Source: Balneolaceae bacterium
GTDB lineage: Bacteria > Bacteroidota > Rhodothermia > Balneolales > Balneolaceae
Direction of reading: 5' to 3'
NCBI GenBank assembly: GCA_017795005.1
Contig: CP051242.1
Span: 2,256,976 to 2,320,975, forward strand
Length of the DNA stretch: 64,000 bases
The translations under genes and the position numbers were made by a program. Shown in pieces: positions 42,664 to 50,883 of the stretch. Position 1 is the first letter of the stretch, and each line of letters starts with the position of its first letter. A model generated the notes under the pieces. That model was not told where the DNA came from. It saw nothing but the letters and a program-made list of their open reading frames with translations, and ran no database searches.

Positions 42664-43638
42664 TTAAAACTCAAACTTCCCGACCGCAGCTTCACAGCCT
42701 TCCCAATTAATTCGGATATTTTCAGGATCAGATAAAGAATCTTCAGGGTCAAGTTTGCCTGGAAATCCAGTCCAACGTTCCGGACCATAAAAGTCACCCG
42801 TTTCTGCTTCCGGATCTGCACAACATCTTATGATACCGGTTGCTCCGTCTTCTGCAGACTGTGCGTTTTGCATTAATCCGGAATCTTTTTCCATCCCTCC
42901 TGTTTTGGCGGTGGTAACCTGAAGCTGTGTAGCTGCAAGTCCGGGATGAGCCAGTAAAACTTTGATATTCTCAATTCCATGCTCTTCCAGTTTCTCAATC
43001 AAACCATAGGTAAAAGCGCAATTTGCGAGTTTGGTTTGTCGGTACCGATACCATCTTGGTCCCTGGAAACTCATGTTTTCTTCTTCCGTGCCATCGCCTC
43101 CAAGGTCGCCGCCTCTTTGTTCGAAATACTTCATCTCCAGATCTGCCCCTAATCGAGCCATAGAAGAATGATTTACTATTCTTCCTTCTTTACTTTTTTT
43201 GAGTAATGGAAAAAGTCCGTTTGTAAGCAGAAAATGAGAAATGCAGTTGGTTTGAATTTGTACATCATAGCCGTCTTTGGTTGCCTGATCGGGCATAGCC
43301 ATTACTCCGGCGTTATTGCACAGCACGTCGAGCACATCAAACTCATTCGTTATTGTATTGATTGCAGAACGAACACTTTCAAAATCCTGCAAATCACACT
43401 CGACTTTATGAAAAATCCCTTCAGGTACTTCGTCTTTTAAAGATTCGAGTGCTGAGTCTGACCGATCACTTTTCCTGTTTAGTAACAGAACAGTAGCGCC
43501 CAGTTTTGCCATTTCTCTGGCACAGACATAGCCTGTTCCACTGGTTGTACCGGTAACAGCTACTACTTTTCCACTTATATCCTGAGTGTGATTATCAATT
43601 ACCGTTTGGAGATGTTTGGTTTCGATGGCAGCTGACAT
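42664..43638 (-). CDS. Short-chain dehydrogenase/reductase (retinol dehydrogenase-like)
   Basis: 324 residues. Rossmann motif VTGTTSGTGYVCAREMAKLGATV (about 29-51), NNAGVMA, Ser in IVNHSSMARLG and the catalytic Tyr-x-x-x-Lys in YRYRQTKLANC. It has the longer C-terminal region of RDH11/WWOX-like SDRs, ending around the PERWTGFPGKLD segment. An NADPH-dependent carbonyl reductase is likely; substrate unknown. It lies alone between repeats. Confidence 0.85.
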   Translation of the reverse strand: MSAAIETKHLQTVIDNHTQDISGKVVAVTGTTSGTGYVCAREMAKLGATVLLLNRKSDRSDSALESLKDEVPEGIFHKVECDLQDFESVRSAINTITNEFDVLDVLCNNAGVMAMPDQATKDGYDVQIQTNCISHFLLTNGLFPLLKKSKEGRIVNHSSMARLGADLEMKYFEQRGGDLGGDGTEEENMSFQGPRWYRYRQTKLANCAFTYGLIEKLEEHGIENIKVLLAHPGLAATQLQVTTAKTGGMEKDSGLMQNAQSAEDGATGIIRCCADPEAETGDFYGPERWTGFPGKLDPEDSLSDPENIRINWEGCEAAVGKFEF

Positions 43639-43763
43639 TAATTCGTATTTTGTTAATGGTTATTGGTTAACTAAAGTGAATCTTCTGAAGTTCAAAAGAA
43701 AGTGATTTTGATGAAGAGATTGTAAACTTATTCTCTTTTTTAATTAGATATAAAAATTCATAG

Positions 43764-43880
43764 GTCATCCTGAGCGAAAGCGAACCTGCCTGTGGTAGGC
43801 AGGGGATCTGCAAAACTATTTAATAGGTTAGACTTTATTTCTGCAGATTCTTCGTCCCGATAAATCGGGATTAGAATGAC
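43764..43880. repeat. GTCAT/ATGAC-ended dispersed repeat (type A) with CCTGCC palindrome
   Basis: Starts GTCATCCTGAGCG, has inner arms GGATCTGCA / TGCAGATTC and ends GGGATTAGAATGAC. It also contains the small palindrome CCTGCCTGTGGTAGGCAGG, like the fragment beside tRNA-Leu. Confidence 0.75.
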
Positions 43881-43901
43881 TTTAGAGTTTAAAACCTGGT
43901 A

Positions 43902-44603
43902 TTAATCTGTTGAAGTGAATTTACCATTCTCCAAAAAATGAATTACCTGATTGATAACCTCCTCTTTTCTGAGGATAAAAGTATGAGATACGGGAACTTC
44001 CAGATGATCCTTCATACCTTCCAGTTTTGTACTTTCAACGGATACTTTGCCATCATCCGGATTTGGAAGCATGGTAGAAAGGATTGGATTCACCGTTTTA
44101 GTTCCTGCAATAATCCCAACTTCATAAGTTACAGGTCCCAAGCTTTTGGGAACACTGGAAGAATCCGTTCCAAGTTCTTGTCCGGCTGGACCGTTGATCC
44201 ACTCATACAAGATATTGTCTTTAAGTTCGTCTGTAATTTCACTCCCATTATTTGGCGGAGCCAGCATCACCACCCTTCCCAAAGTGGATAAGGAATCCGT
44301 GCTTAAATATTGACGAACAAGAATTCCGCCAAGAGAATGAGTAACGAAATGTATGGTGGAGGAATCCGGACATTCTTTGATGGATGTTGGTATTACCTTT
44401 CTGGCCAGAGAATCGATGGCGTATTTAGTAGATGGATAAGAATTATTGACCACCACATATCCACTATCGGAAAGTACGTGCTCCATTTTAGAAAAAGAAT
44501 ACTCACTCCGTGCCAGTCCATGTACTAAAACAACACAATCTGAAGCCTTAGACTGACCAAAAGGAAATAAAAAAATCAGGCACAGAAAAAATACTCTAAA
44601 CAT
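43902..44603 (-). CDS. Exported lipase-like alpha/beta hydrolase
   Basis: 233 residues with a Sec signal (residues 1-20). VVLVHGLARSEYSFSKM (oxyanion His-Gly), nucleophile elbow FVTHSLGGILVRQYL with Ser near residue 91, acid Asp in MLPNPDDGKVSVES and His in PVSHTFIL. It matches the short triacylglycerol-lipase-like family (PGAP1/LipA type) found in the periplasm. The elbow is T-H-S-L-G rather than G-H-S-L-G. Confidence 0.8.
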   Translation of the reverse strand: MFRVFFLCLIFLFPFGQSKASDCVVLVHGLARSEYSFSKMEHVLSDSGYVVVNNSYPSTKYAIDSLARKVIPTSIKECPDSSTIHFVTHSLGGILVRQYLSTDSLSTLGRVVMLAPPNNGSEITDELKDNILYEWINGPAGQELGTDSSSVPKSLGPVTYEVGIIAGTKTVNPILSTMLPNPDDGKVSVESTKLEGMKDHLEVPVSHTFILRKEEVINQVIHFLENGKFTSTD

Positions 44604-44666
44604 GGCAAAGGGATTTCATTCGAATCCCCTACGGAAGAAAACGAGAGTTGTTTAAGCCAGTTTAAT

Positions 44667-44766
44667 CTCGTTCCAAAGGTCTCCTTCGGAATGACGAGTT
44701 GAGGCTCTGCCTCATTGGAAGCAGAGCTTCCATGAATGCGTCACGCAGCAGAGCTACGTAACGAGG
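44667..44766. repeat. 100-bp CTCGTT dispersed repeat, copy 1 (type C)
   Basis: Starts CTCGTTCC and ends GTAACGAGG (inverted ends), with inner hairpins GAGGCTCTGCCTC and GCTCTG-type arms. A second 100-bp copy, differing at roughly ten positions by eye, is at 45232-45331. The rest of this 372-bp gap (44604-44975) holds a type A repeat and AT-rich sequence. Confidence 0.85.
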
Positions 44767-44789
44767 GGAAACAAAATCAACAAGTACTA

Positions 44790-44879
44790 GTCATCCCGGA
44801 CTTGATCCGGGACTCAGAGCTTTAAAAAAAAGAATTAAACTAAAATCTAACTCCAGATTCCCACCTTCGTGGGAATGAC
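44790..44879. repeat. GTCAT/ATGAC-ended dispersed repeat (type A)
   Basis: Starts GTCATCCCGGACTTG and ends CCTTCGTGGGAATGAC, an arm pair around an AT-rich middle. Confidence 0.75.
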
Positions 44880-44975
44880 AGATTTTATAAGAAAATTTAG
44901 GAGTTTGAAATGTTGAAACTGAAGTAGAAGCTGGACTTAAAAACCTCAGAATACATTATAACCTTTGGAATAAAC

Positions 44976-45191
44976 TCAGACATCTTTTTTGGGATTGTTT
45001 ACAGAAAGCTTCTTAAAGATCAGGTTTACAACAAATAGTCCGGCAAAAATACAGAGGATCATTAACCCAACTTCAAGGATGTAATTAGACCAATAGTTCT
45101 CGAATGGATCTTCAATATCTAAAAAGGATTCATATACAATAATCCCAAGCAATGCCCCAAAGAAAGACTGAATAAACTGTTTTGTCTTCAT
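44976..45191 (-). CDS. Small two-TM protein, unknown function
   Basis: 71 residues with two hydrophobic helices (about 6-21 and 37-60) and an acidic loop. No family recognised. It lies just downstream, in the minus sense, of the truncated attC and repeat, so it might once have been a cassette gene; no attC follows it. Confidence 0.5.
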   Translation of the reverse strand: MKTKQFIQSFFGALLGIIVYESFLDIEDPFENYWSNYILEVGLMILCIFAGLFVVNLIFKKLSVNNPKKDV

Positions 45192-45231
45192 ATTTAGATT
45201 TTAAGTAAAAATTACTTATTTATTTTTTTAT

Positions 45232-45331
45232 CTCGTTCCGAAGGTCTCCTTCGGAACGACTAATTGAGGCTCTGCCTCATTGTAAGCAGAGCTTCCAGGT
45301 GTGCATCACGCAGCAGAGCTACGTGACGAGG
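45232..45331. repeat. 100-bp CTCGTT dispersed repeat, copy 2 (type C)
   Basis: Same ends and inner hairpins as 44667-44766. Its right end abuts, and replaces, one arm of an attC site. Confidence 0.85.
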
Positions 45332-45419
45332 AGAAGTAACTGATAATTTTATTGCTCACATGCTTGCCAGCAAATCCTACCTGCGTCGGACCTAAAACGC
45401 TTGTTATACCAATATTTAA
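45332..45419 (-). other. Truncated integron attC site of the two-TM cassette
   Basis: On the minus strand it begins with core GTATAAC (45413-45419) and an L-type arm AAGCGTTTTAGGTCCGACG, then an interior like that of the intact attC (GGATTTGC, GCAAGC, CAGTTACTT). The partner L and R arms are missing: sequence homology stops at 45332, where the 100-bp type C repeat starts. A site of this shape could not be folded into an attC hairpin. Confidence 0.65.
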
Positions 45420-45430
45420 TATTGAGTTTA

Positions 45431-45937
45431 TTAATTGATTCCATCTAAAACAATAGTTTCAATTTTATCTAATGCAAGCTCAAAATTATAGTTTGGTAAA
45501 TAAACCAAATACGTATCTGGTTCCCTTGAATCTCTCCTGAGGAGAATATCAAGTGTATCGTTTTTGGCTATAATGCTAACCAAATATTTGGTTTGAGGGC
45601 TCGATTTATTTGGGAAAATGAAGCCGTCGATTTCGGTTAAATCAATGAGCAGTTGTTCAGAATTAATATTCAAATCTTGTCCATTTATCAAGACTTTTGA
45701 CTCTGCTTGTAAAGCTAATTCAACAGTATCGTTAATCTTTGAACGAAGTAAATCTTTAATAGCTGCGTTGAGAAGCATTGTAAAAACAGCTGTCAAAAAG
45801 AGAAGCCCAAAACCAATAAGTACTTTGGTTATATGTTTAGATTTGAAGAATAGAAAAAAAGAAATGAACAAAACCCCAAATAAACCAAGAAATACATAAC
45901 TGATGTTTTGTCTTATGTCAATTAGAAGCTCAATCAT
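45431..45937 (-). CDS. Two-TM membrane protein encoded in an integron cassette
   Basis: 168 residues. Two hydrophobic helices at about residues 12-31 and 38-60, then a soluble domain ending NYNFELALDKIETIVLDGIN. No family recognised. The ATG lies 31 bp after cassette core GTTATAC (45968-45974), and the stop is 12 bp before the next attC core, which is the normal geometry of an integron gene cassette. Its function cannot be told from sequence; many cassette genes lack known homologues. Confidence 0.6.
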   Translation of the reverse strand: MIELLIDIRQNISYVFLGLFGVLFISFFLFFKSKHITKVLIGFGLLFLTAVFTMLLNAAIKDLLRSKINDTVELALQAESKVLINGQDLNINSEQLLIDLTEIDGFIFPNKSSPQTKYLVSIIAKNDTLDILLRRDSREPDTYLVYLPNYNFELALDKIETIVLDGIN

Positions 45938-45967
45938 GGTTAGGAGTAGAGAGACTTTGTGTCATTG

Positions 45968-46091
45968 GTATAACGACCCGGCGTTTAAGTGGTGCAGGTC
46001 CTCAATTTTTGTTAAAGTAACTGAATTAGTTCCTTGTCCACAAGCTTTCCGGCAAATCCTAACTGCGTCCGACTTGAAACGTATGTTAGGT
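45968..46091 (-). other. Integron attC recombination site (intact)
   Basis: 124 bp. Minus-strand ends are ACCTAAC and GTTATAC (RYYYAAC/GTTRRRY type cores; the second has a T at position 5). Within, CGTTTAAGT (+ strand, about 45982) pairs with ACTTGAAACG (about 46072) over 9 bp, leaving one extrahelical G, a hallmark of attC. The stop codon of the Imm63-like gene lies in the ACCTAAC core, as in many cassettes. Confidence 0.75.
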
Positions 46092-46592
46092 ACTTCTTGG
46101 ATACTTTTCATAAGCTAATTTACTTATTTCATGCTCAGGAAATCCTTGAGATCTTAATTCTGTAAAATAACTAGCTCTTATTGATGCCAAGTCATCAAAA
46201 GGTGCCTTATTTAAAATTTCTTTTTTCTCTTTTTCCAAAAGTAACCCCCAGTCTTCTTTTAATTCAGACAAAAGTTCAATTTGTTTTTTAAATAAAAGCC
46301 TTCTTGTGTCTTGACCCTCAATTCGATTTTCCAATTCAAAATACATTGCTACATGAAAAGTTAAATCTTTGCTTATCCAATAAAGTAATTCATCCTCTTT
46401 ATGAGTAGATCTTCTGCTGAACTCTCTACCTCTTTCAGATTTAACATAGTCATAGAATTTATAGCTGATTTCAATATGTGGAGTACCGTCACCTTTACTA
46501 CTTCCAATAGTAGGAAGGAATTCTAATTGCTCGAAACCAATTGCTTTAGCAATGTCTAACATAATCGTATTGAGCTGTTCCGAGTTTAGCAT
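46086..46592 (-). CDS. Imm63-like immunity protein encoded in an integron cassette
   Basis: 168 residues, cytoplasmic. The central part resembles the Imm63 immunity family: YVKSERGREFSRRSTHKEDELLYWISKDLTF, then YELENRIEGQDTRRLLFKKQIELLSEL. Imm63 proteins neutralise a contact-dependent or polymorphic toxin in the same cell. The ATG is 8 bp after cassette core GTTAGGT (46600-46606) and the TAA is in the attC, so it is the first cassette seen here. No toxin gene is beside it; orphan immunity genes are common in cassette arrays. Family recognition is from memory. Confidence 0.6.
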   Translation of the reverse strand: MLNSEQLNTIMLDIAKAIGFEQLEFLPTIGSSKGDGTPHIEISYKFYDYVKSERGREFSRRSTHKEDELLYWISKDLTFHVAMYFELENRIEGQDTRRLLFKKQIELLSELKEDWGLLLEKEKKEILNKAPFDDLASIRASYFTELRSQGFPEHEISKLAYEKYPRST

Positions 46593-46599
46593 GTGAAAT

Positions 46600-46606
46600 A
46601 CCTAAC
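46600..46606 (-). other. Cassette junction core site GTTAGGT
   Basis: The 7-bp GTTRRRY core on the minus strand, 8 bp before the Imm63-like ATG, matches the R core that ends the attC. Upstream (46607-46758) I find no attI, integrase or second attC. Confidence 0.6.
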
Positions 46607-46758
46607 ATAATATTATCCAACCAAGAATCGGGAATTAATTCTACTAACGCCAATTAAATCAAGGGTATTATAAGCGGATGTACTTTCAATAAAATCCCGA
46701 TAACCTTCCTCCTGTTTATTTCGTAGGTTCGGGTTGTTGTTAACCAAATTCTGAACTC

Positions 46759-46923
46759 ATGAGTATCATTCGAATCATTTGCGCCATTTTCCTTCCGCCC
46801 CTTGGCGTATTTCTTACCGTAGGACTAGGCGGAGCTTTCTGGCTGAATATTTTATTAACCCTTCTCGGCGGACTTCCCGGAATTATCCATGCCGTTTGGG
46901 TGATTGCCAAGCACGATAAATGA
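46759..46923 (+). CDS. PMP3/UPF0057-family small membrane protein
   Basis: 54 residues, too short for many gene finders. MSIIRIICAIFLPPLGVFLTVG, then LNILLTLLGGLPGIIHAVWVI, is the full PMP3/YqaE signature: two TM helices with FLPPLGVFL and the GxxPGxxHAxWVI motif. The family affects membrane potential or stress tolerance in yeast and plants; its bacterial role is unclear. It overlaps the aldo/keto reductase ATG by 4 bp (ATGA). Confidence 0.85.
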   Translation: MSIIRIICAIFLPPLGVFLTVGLGGAFWLNILLTLLGGLPGIIHAVWVIAKHDK

Positions 46924-47801
46924 AGTATAACCGACTCGGAACATCCGAACTGGAAGTATCTGAAGTCAGCTTCGGATGTATGTCGCTGGGAACCAATCAT
47001 TCCCAAAACGAACGTCTTCTACGATCTGCGGTAGATTCCGGAATCAATTTTTTCGACACAGCTGATTTGTACGACAAAGGCTGGAACGAGGAATCAGTCG
47101 GCAAAGCCCTTAAACCGGTGCGTGATCAGGTAGTCATAGCTACCAAAGTTGGAAACCAATGGCGAGCAGATGGTTCGGGTTGGGACTGGAATCCAACAAC
47201 AGCTTACATCCAAAAAGCCGTCGAAGAAAGCCTGAGACGGTTACAAACCGACCGAATCGATCTCTATCAATTGCACGGCGGGACCATTGAAGATCCCATA
47301 GATGAAAGCATCGAAGCCTTTGAGTTGCTGAAAGAACAGGGTAAAATCCGGGAATACGGCATCTCCTCTATTCGCCCGAATGTAATCAGGGAATGGATTC
47401 AAGGATCCAATATAGTCTCGGTAATGATGCAATATAGTTTACTCGACCGCCGACCCGAAGAACTCTGTCTGAACCTGCTTCATGAAAATAATATCTCGGT
47501 CATTACAAGGGGCAGTCTTGCCAAAGGACTATTAATTGATAAACCCCCAACGGCTTATCAGGGATATTCTGCTCAGGAGGTGAAACAACTTCAACGAGCC
47601 ATTCAAGAAACCGATAACCCTGTGTCAGCGGCGCTACAGTTTGTAACGAAACATCCTGCCGTTGCCAGTGCTGTGGTTGGAATCCGAATAGAAGAGCAAT
47701 TACAGAGTGTTCTTTCTTCGTTAGATGTCATTCTTTCTAATAAAGAACTTGCTGAACTGGCATCTGTTCTGGAACCGACGGTGTATGAAGTACATCGGTG
47801 A
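46920..47801 (+). CDS. Aldo/keto reductase
   Basis: 293 residues of the AKR barrel. YNRLGTSELEVSEVSFGCMSLG at the start, catalytic Asp-Tyr in FFDTADLYDKGWNEESVGKAL, Lys in VVIATKVGNQW, His in DLYQLHGGTIEDP, and the C-terminal NADPH clamp (VTKHPAVASAVVGIRIEEQL). Substrate unknown; resembles YajO/Tas-type bacterial AKRs. Its base composition is slightly more GC-rich than its neighbours, possibly reflecting transfer. Confidence 0.88.
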   Translation: MKYNRLGTSELEVSEVSFGCMSLGTNHSQNERLLRSAVDSGINFFDTADLYDKGWNEESVGKALKPVRDQVVIATKVGNQWRADGSGWDWNPTTAYIQKAVEESLRRLQTDRIDLYQLHGGTIEDPIDESIEAFELLKEQGKIREYGISSIRPNVIREWIQGSNIVSVMMQYSLLDRRPEELCLNLLHENNISVITRGSLAKGLLIDKPPTAYQGYSAQEVKQLQRAIQETDNPVSAALQFVTKHPAVASAVVGIRIEEQLQSVLSSLDVILSNKELAELASVLEPTVYEVHR

Positions 47802-47804
47802 TAA

Positions 47805-48047
47805 GTCTCCACTTGAGGGGAGATGAAAATCATCGTACAGATGATTTTATGAGGGTGTTTTAGTAAGCTAAGCTCACACAACACCCTCCGTCCTTAAGGT
47901 AGTTAATTGTCCCTCTTTGGAGAGGGACAGACTCAAAACCAGTTTTGAGTCAGGGAGAGGACGTCCATGGCTATTACTTTCGTAGCCACCTGTGTCCTCC
48001 CTCTGATTTAACGCAAGCGTTAAATCGGTCTCCCCCCAAGGGGAGAC
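47805..48047. repeat. GTCTCC composite dispersed repeat (type D, long copy)
   Basis: Ends GTCTCCACTTGAGGGGAGA and TCTCCCCCCAAGGGGAGAC are inverted. Between lie stacked palindromes (AAATCATC..GATGATTT; GGGTGTT..AACACCC; GACTCAAAACCAGTTTTGAGTC; GATTTAACGCAAGCGTTAAATC). The 338-bp gap 47802-48139 is otherwise featureless. Shorter copies of the same scheme are at 58214-58359 and 59815-59953. Confidence 0.75.
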
Positions 48048-48139
48048 AATACAAAACTCAATAGAATTACCATTAGTCTTTCCAAAATAGTATCATAAGG
48101 TTTATTATTTCATGTTACTTCCGCAAAATCATTCAACCC

Positions 48140-48646
48140 ATGAAATTCCTGATCTTCCTTTTACTTGTCTTTTTGATGGTTTCTCAACCTAAAGTAAACG
48201 GGCAGGAAATAATTGAAGAAGAAGTCCCTTGTAATAAACTAAAAATGAATGTTGGATGCGATAAAGGCTGGTTTACTATGGGAGTTGGGTCGGAATCAAA
48301 TGGATTACTTCATGGCTATGTCAGAGCAAGCTTCGGGCGGGATTTTCCTTATCAGTTTACCATGGCAAGTAGTTCCAGCATACTTGGAGGTAAACAACTA
48401 AATTATGTTAGTTTCAGCAAGGGTATTTCAATGGTGGATAATGTTGGGCGCTTATCCATATTCGGAGGTCCGTCAATAATTTGGGGGAATGATAATAATC
48501 CCGAACCGGGAATTTCTGCAAATGCACAAGTTAATATAGCCCCTCTTATACCTATCGGATTGGGATTGGATTTGTATGGGAATTTTAGTCCTTCCCACTT
48601 TATGTATGGCATTGGTTTCTCATTTGTGATCGAAGGACATAAGTAA
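48140..48646 (+). CDS. Exported beta-barrel-like protein, unknown
   Basis: 168 residues with a Sec signal (MKFLIFLLLVFLMVSQPKVNGQ). The mature part alternates hydrophobic and polar residues with Gly turns and ends in Phe-rich strands (HFMYGIGFSFVIEG), typical of small outer-membrane barrels. No family recognised. Only 21 bp upstream is the start of an AT-rich leader. Confidence 0.55.
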   Translation: MKFLIFLLLVFLMVSQPKVNGQEIIEEEVPCNKLKMNVGCDKGWFTMGVGSESNGLLHGYVRASFGRDFPYQFTMASSSSILGGKQLNYVSFSKGISMVDNVGRLSIFGGPSIIWGNDNNPEPGISANAQVNIAPLIPIGLGLDLYGNFSPSHFMYGIGFSFVIEGHK

Positions 48647-48693
48647 TCTGAAAATCTTTTATTATCATCCCCAAAAGATTTCAACTTTTCAGA
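48647..48693. repeat. Nested AT-rich inverted repeat before rnd
   Basis: TCTGAAAATCTTTT (left) is answered by AAAAGATT and TTTTCAGA (right). No T tract follows, so it is not a clear terminator. Confidence 0.45.
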
Positions 48694-48704
48694 TTCCTTA
48701 ATTC

Positions 48705-49862
48705 GTGTCATTTACACTCATCACTACTTCAGAACAGCTTACCTCATGCCTGTCACATCTTTCCCAACAAAAAGAAATCGCCATTGATCTGGAGTTTGAT
48801 AAAAACCGGTACCGATATGGGTTTAATCTGTGTTTGATGCAGGTTTTTACGGATGGAGAATGTTATCTGATTGATCCTTTGAGTAAAGAACTGGATATCA
48901 CATATATCTTTCCCCTACTTGAAAATCCGGATATTCAGAAAATTTCTTTTTCATTCAGTGAGGACATCCGACTGCTTCATCATATTGGTTGTACTCCAAA
49001 AGGAATTTATGATTTGAGTTTTGCACTGTCCCTGTTGGATTATCAACCCACTTCTCTTGCAAATTACCTGATGGATATTCTGAGAGTTGATGTAGGAAAA
49101 TCATCCCAGCAAAGTAATTGGTTTAACCGGCCACTTTCCGAAGATCAATTAGCGTATGCTGCCAGTGATGTGCTTCATTTGTTTGAGCTAAAAAAAGCAC
49201 TGGATATTCAATTAGAGGAAAAAGGTATTACGGAATGGGTTAATCAGGAAAACAACGCGTTTGAATCGGCCGATTATGGCGATGAAAATCATAATGAAGT
49301 TCTGAAGGAAAAATATAAGAATGGCTTTAATCAGATTGAATGGCATGTTTTTTCAGGTTTAATGCTATTCAGAGATGATCTCGCAAAAGAATTAGACCGA
49401 CCTCCTTTTCATGTCGTTGACCGAGCATTTCTTCAGGAGCTGGTAAAGGATCATTCAAGCATTCGAAGCTGGACTTCCAGATCATCCATTCATAAAAAAG
49501 TCAGAAATGAATCTGTGCGGAACAAGGTGAATGATATCCTCCATCAGAAAACAGAAGAAGCTAAAGAGTTAAACCTCTCGAAACGAAAAAAAGCCTCCCA
49601 ACGACTTTCGCAGGAAGAATATCAACAATACAAACGGATTCAACAGAATATCAGTGAAGCGAAAAATAACTTTTTCAAACCTATTCAAAAGCTTATTGAA
49701 CATGATTACGGTAAGAATGCCCGTGCATTTATCCTGAGTAACCGTTTAATCGGGGAATTGGTTGGAGGGCATTTCTCGAATTTTCTTCCTTATAAACAAG
49801 AATTGATCGAACAATACTCAAGAAAGCTTGACCTTCCCTACGACAAATATATAACCCACTAA
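48705..49862 (+). CDS. rnd: Ribonuclease D
   Basis: 385 residues. DEDD 3'-5' exonuclease motifs: IAIDLEFDKN (Asp-x-Glu), a Phe-Ser-Glu-Asp block in ISFSFSEDI, and YAASDVLHLFEL (Tyr-x-x-x-Asp). An HRDC-like helical domain follows (about 205-280). RNase D trims tRNA 3' ends. Start is GTG (48705), 12 bp after an inverted repeat. Confidence 0.9.
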   Translation: MSFTLITTSEQLTSCLSHLSQQKEIAIDLEFDKNRYRYGFNLCLMQVFTDGECYLIDPLSKELDITYIFPLLENPDIQKISFSFSEDIRLLHHIGCTPKGIYDLSFALSLLDYQPTSLANYLMDILRVDVGKSSQQSNWFNRPLSEDQLAYAASDVLHLFELKKALDIQLEEKGITEWVNQENNAFESADYGDENHNEVLKEKYKNGFNQIEWHVFSGLMLFRDDLAKELDRPPFHVVDRAFLQELVKDHSSIRSWTSRSSIHKKVRNESVRNKVNDILHQKTEEAKELNLSKRKKASQRLSQEEYQQYKRIQQNISEAKNNFFKPIQKLIEHDYGKNARAFILSNRLIGELVGGHFSNFLPYKQELIEQYSRKLDLPYDKYITH

Positions 49863-49872
49863 TCACACACTC

Positions 49873-50868
49873 ATGAAAGTTTTATTTATTGGCGGAACCG
49901 GAAATATAAGTACTGAAGTTAGTAAACTGGCTGTTTCTCAAGGTATAGACCTCTATTTACTCAATCGGGGAACCACCGGAACCTCCATTCCGGGAACCAA
50001 AACCATCACAGCTAATATTTATAATGTCGAGGAAACAAGAAAAGCTCTTGGAGATCATACCTGGGATGTTGTCGTTAACTGGATAGCATTTATTCCCGAG
50101 CATGTTCAAAATGATATCGATTTGTTTGCCGGTAAAACCAAACAGTACATCTTTATCAGTTCGGCATCCATTTATCAAAAACCGCCTACTTCGCATATTA
50201 TTACGGAATCTACTCCAATCGTAAATCCATTTTGGGGATATTCCAGAGATAAAATTGCCTGTGAAGAACTACTTCAGAAAGTCTACCAGGAACAGGGTTT
50301 TCCAATGACCATTGTACGTCCCTCCCATACCTATGATAAAACCATTCCAATATCGGTTGGAGGCTGGACCGAATACACCGCCATTGACCGGATGAAAAAA
50401 GGAAAAAAAGTAATCATTCACGGAGATGGCACTTCTTTGTGGACCTTAACACATTCAGCTGACTTTGCGAAAGGATTTAACGGACTTTTGGGCCATTCGC
50501 AGGCAATCGGACATGCTATACAAATTACTTCTGATGAAGTTTTGAACTGGAATCAGATTTATGAAATTGTAGCAGATGCCGCAGGTGCTGAGTTAAACGC
50601 TGTACATATTTCAACAGAATTTATATCGAAACTGGCTCCCGGAGAAAAAGATGGGTTATGGGGAGATAAATCTCATTGCGCCATCTTTGATAACACTAAA
50701 ATCAAATCCTTTGTACCTGAGTATAAAGCAACGATTCCATTTCGGGAAGGGATTAAACGCACCTTAGCCTGGTTTGAAGAACAACCGGAAAGAATGGTAA
50801 TAAACCCGAAAACCAACGAGATGATAGATAGGATTATCTCGAAATATGAATCCGGTTTAAATCAATAA
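49873..50868 (+). CDS. NAD-dependent epimerase/dehydratase (extended SDR)
   Basis: 331 residues. LFIGGTGNISTEVSKLAV (Rossmann motif), FISSASIYQKPP, the Tyr-x-x-x-Lys in YSRDKIACEELL, and VRPSHTYDKTIPI. It resembles the chloroplast CSP41/UDP-sugar-epimerase-like family with a shifted active site. Substrate unknown. It begins 10 bp after rnd. Confidence 0.85.
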   Translation: MKVLFIGGTGNISTEVSKLAVSQGIDLYLLNRGTTGTSIPGTKTITANIYNVEETRKALGDHTWDVVVNWIAFIPEHVQNDIDLFAGKTKQYIFISSASIYQKPPTSHIITESTPIVNPFWGYSRDKIACEELLQKVYQEQGFPMTIVRPSHTYDKTIPISVGGWTEYTAIDRMKKGKKVIIHGDGTSLWTLTHSADFAKGFNGLLGHSQAIGHAIQITSDEVLNWNQIYEIVADAAGAELNAVHISTEFISKLAPGEKDGLWGDKSHCAIFDNTKIKSFVPEYKATIPFREGIKRTLAWFEEQPERMVINPKTNEMIDRIISKYESGLNQ

Positions 50869-50883
50869 CTAAAATCCGAAGTT

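Noticed and set aside
42433-45430. CRISPR array among the repeats
   Set aside because: Repeats are few, differ in type and lack regular spacers; they are nested palindromes without a fixed period.
44604-46758. Complete mobile integron with integrase
   Set aside because: No integrase frame or attI site is seen on either strand near the cassettes.
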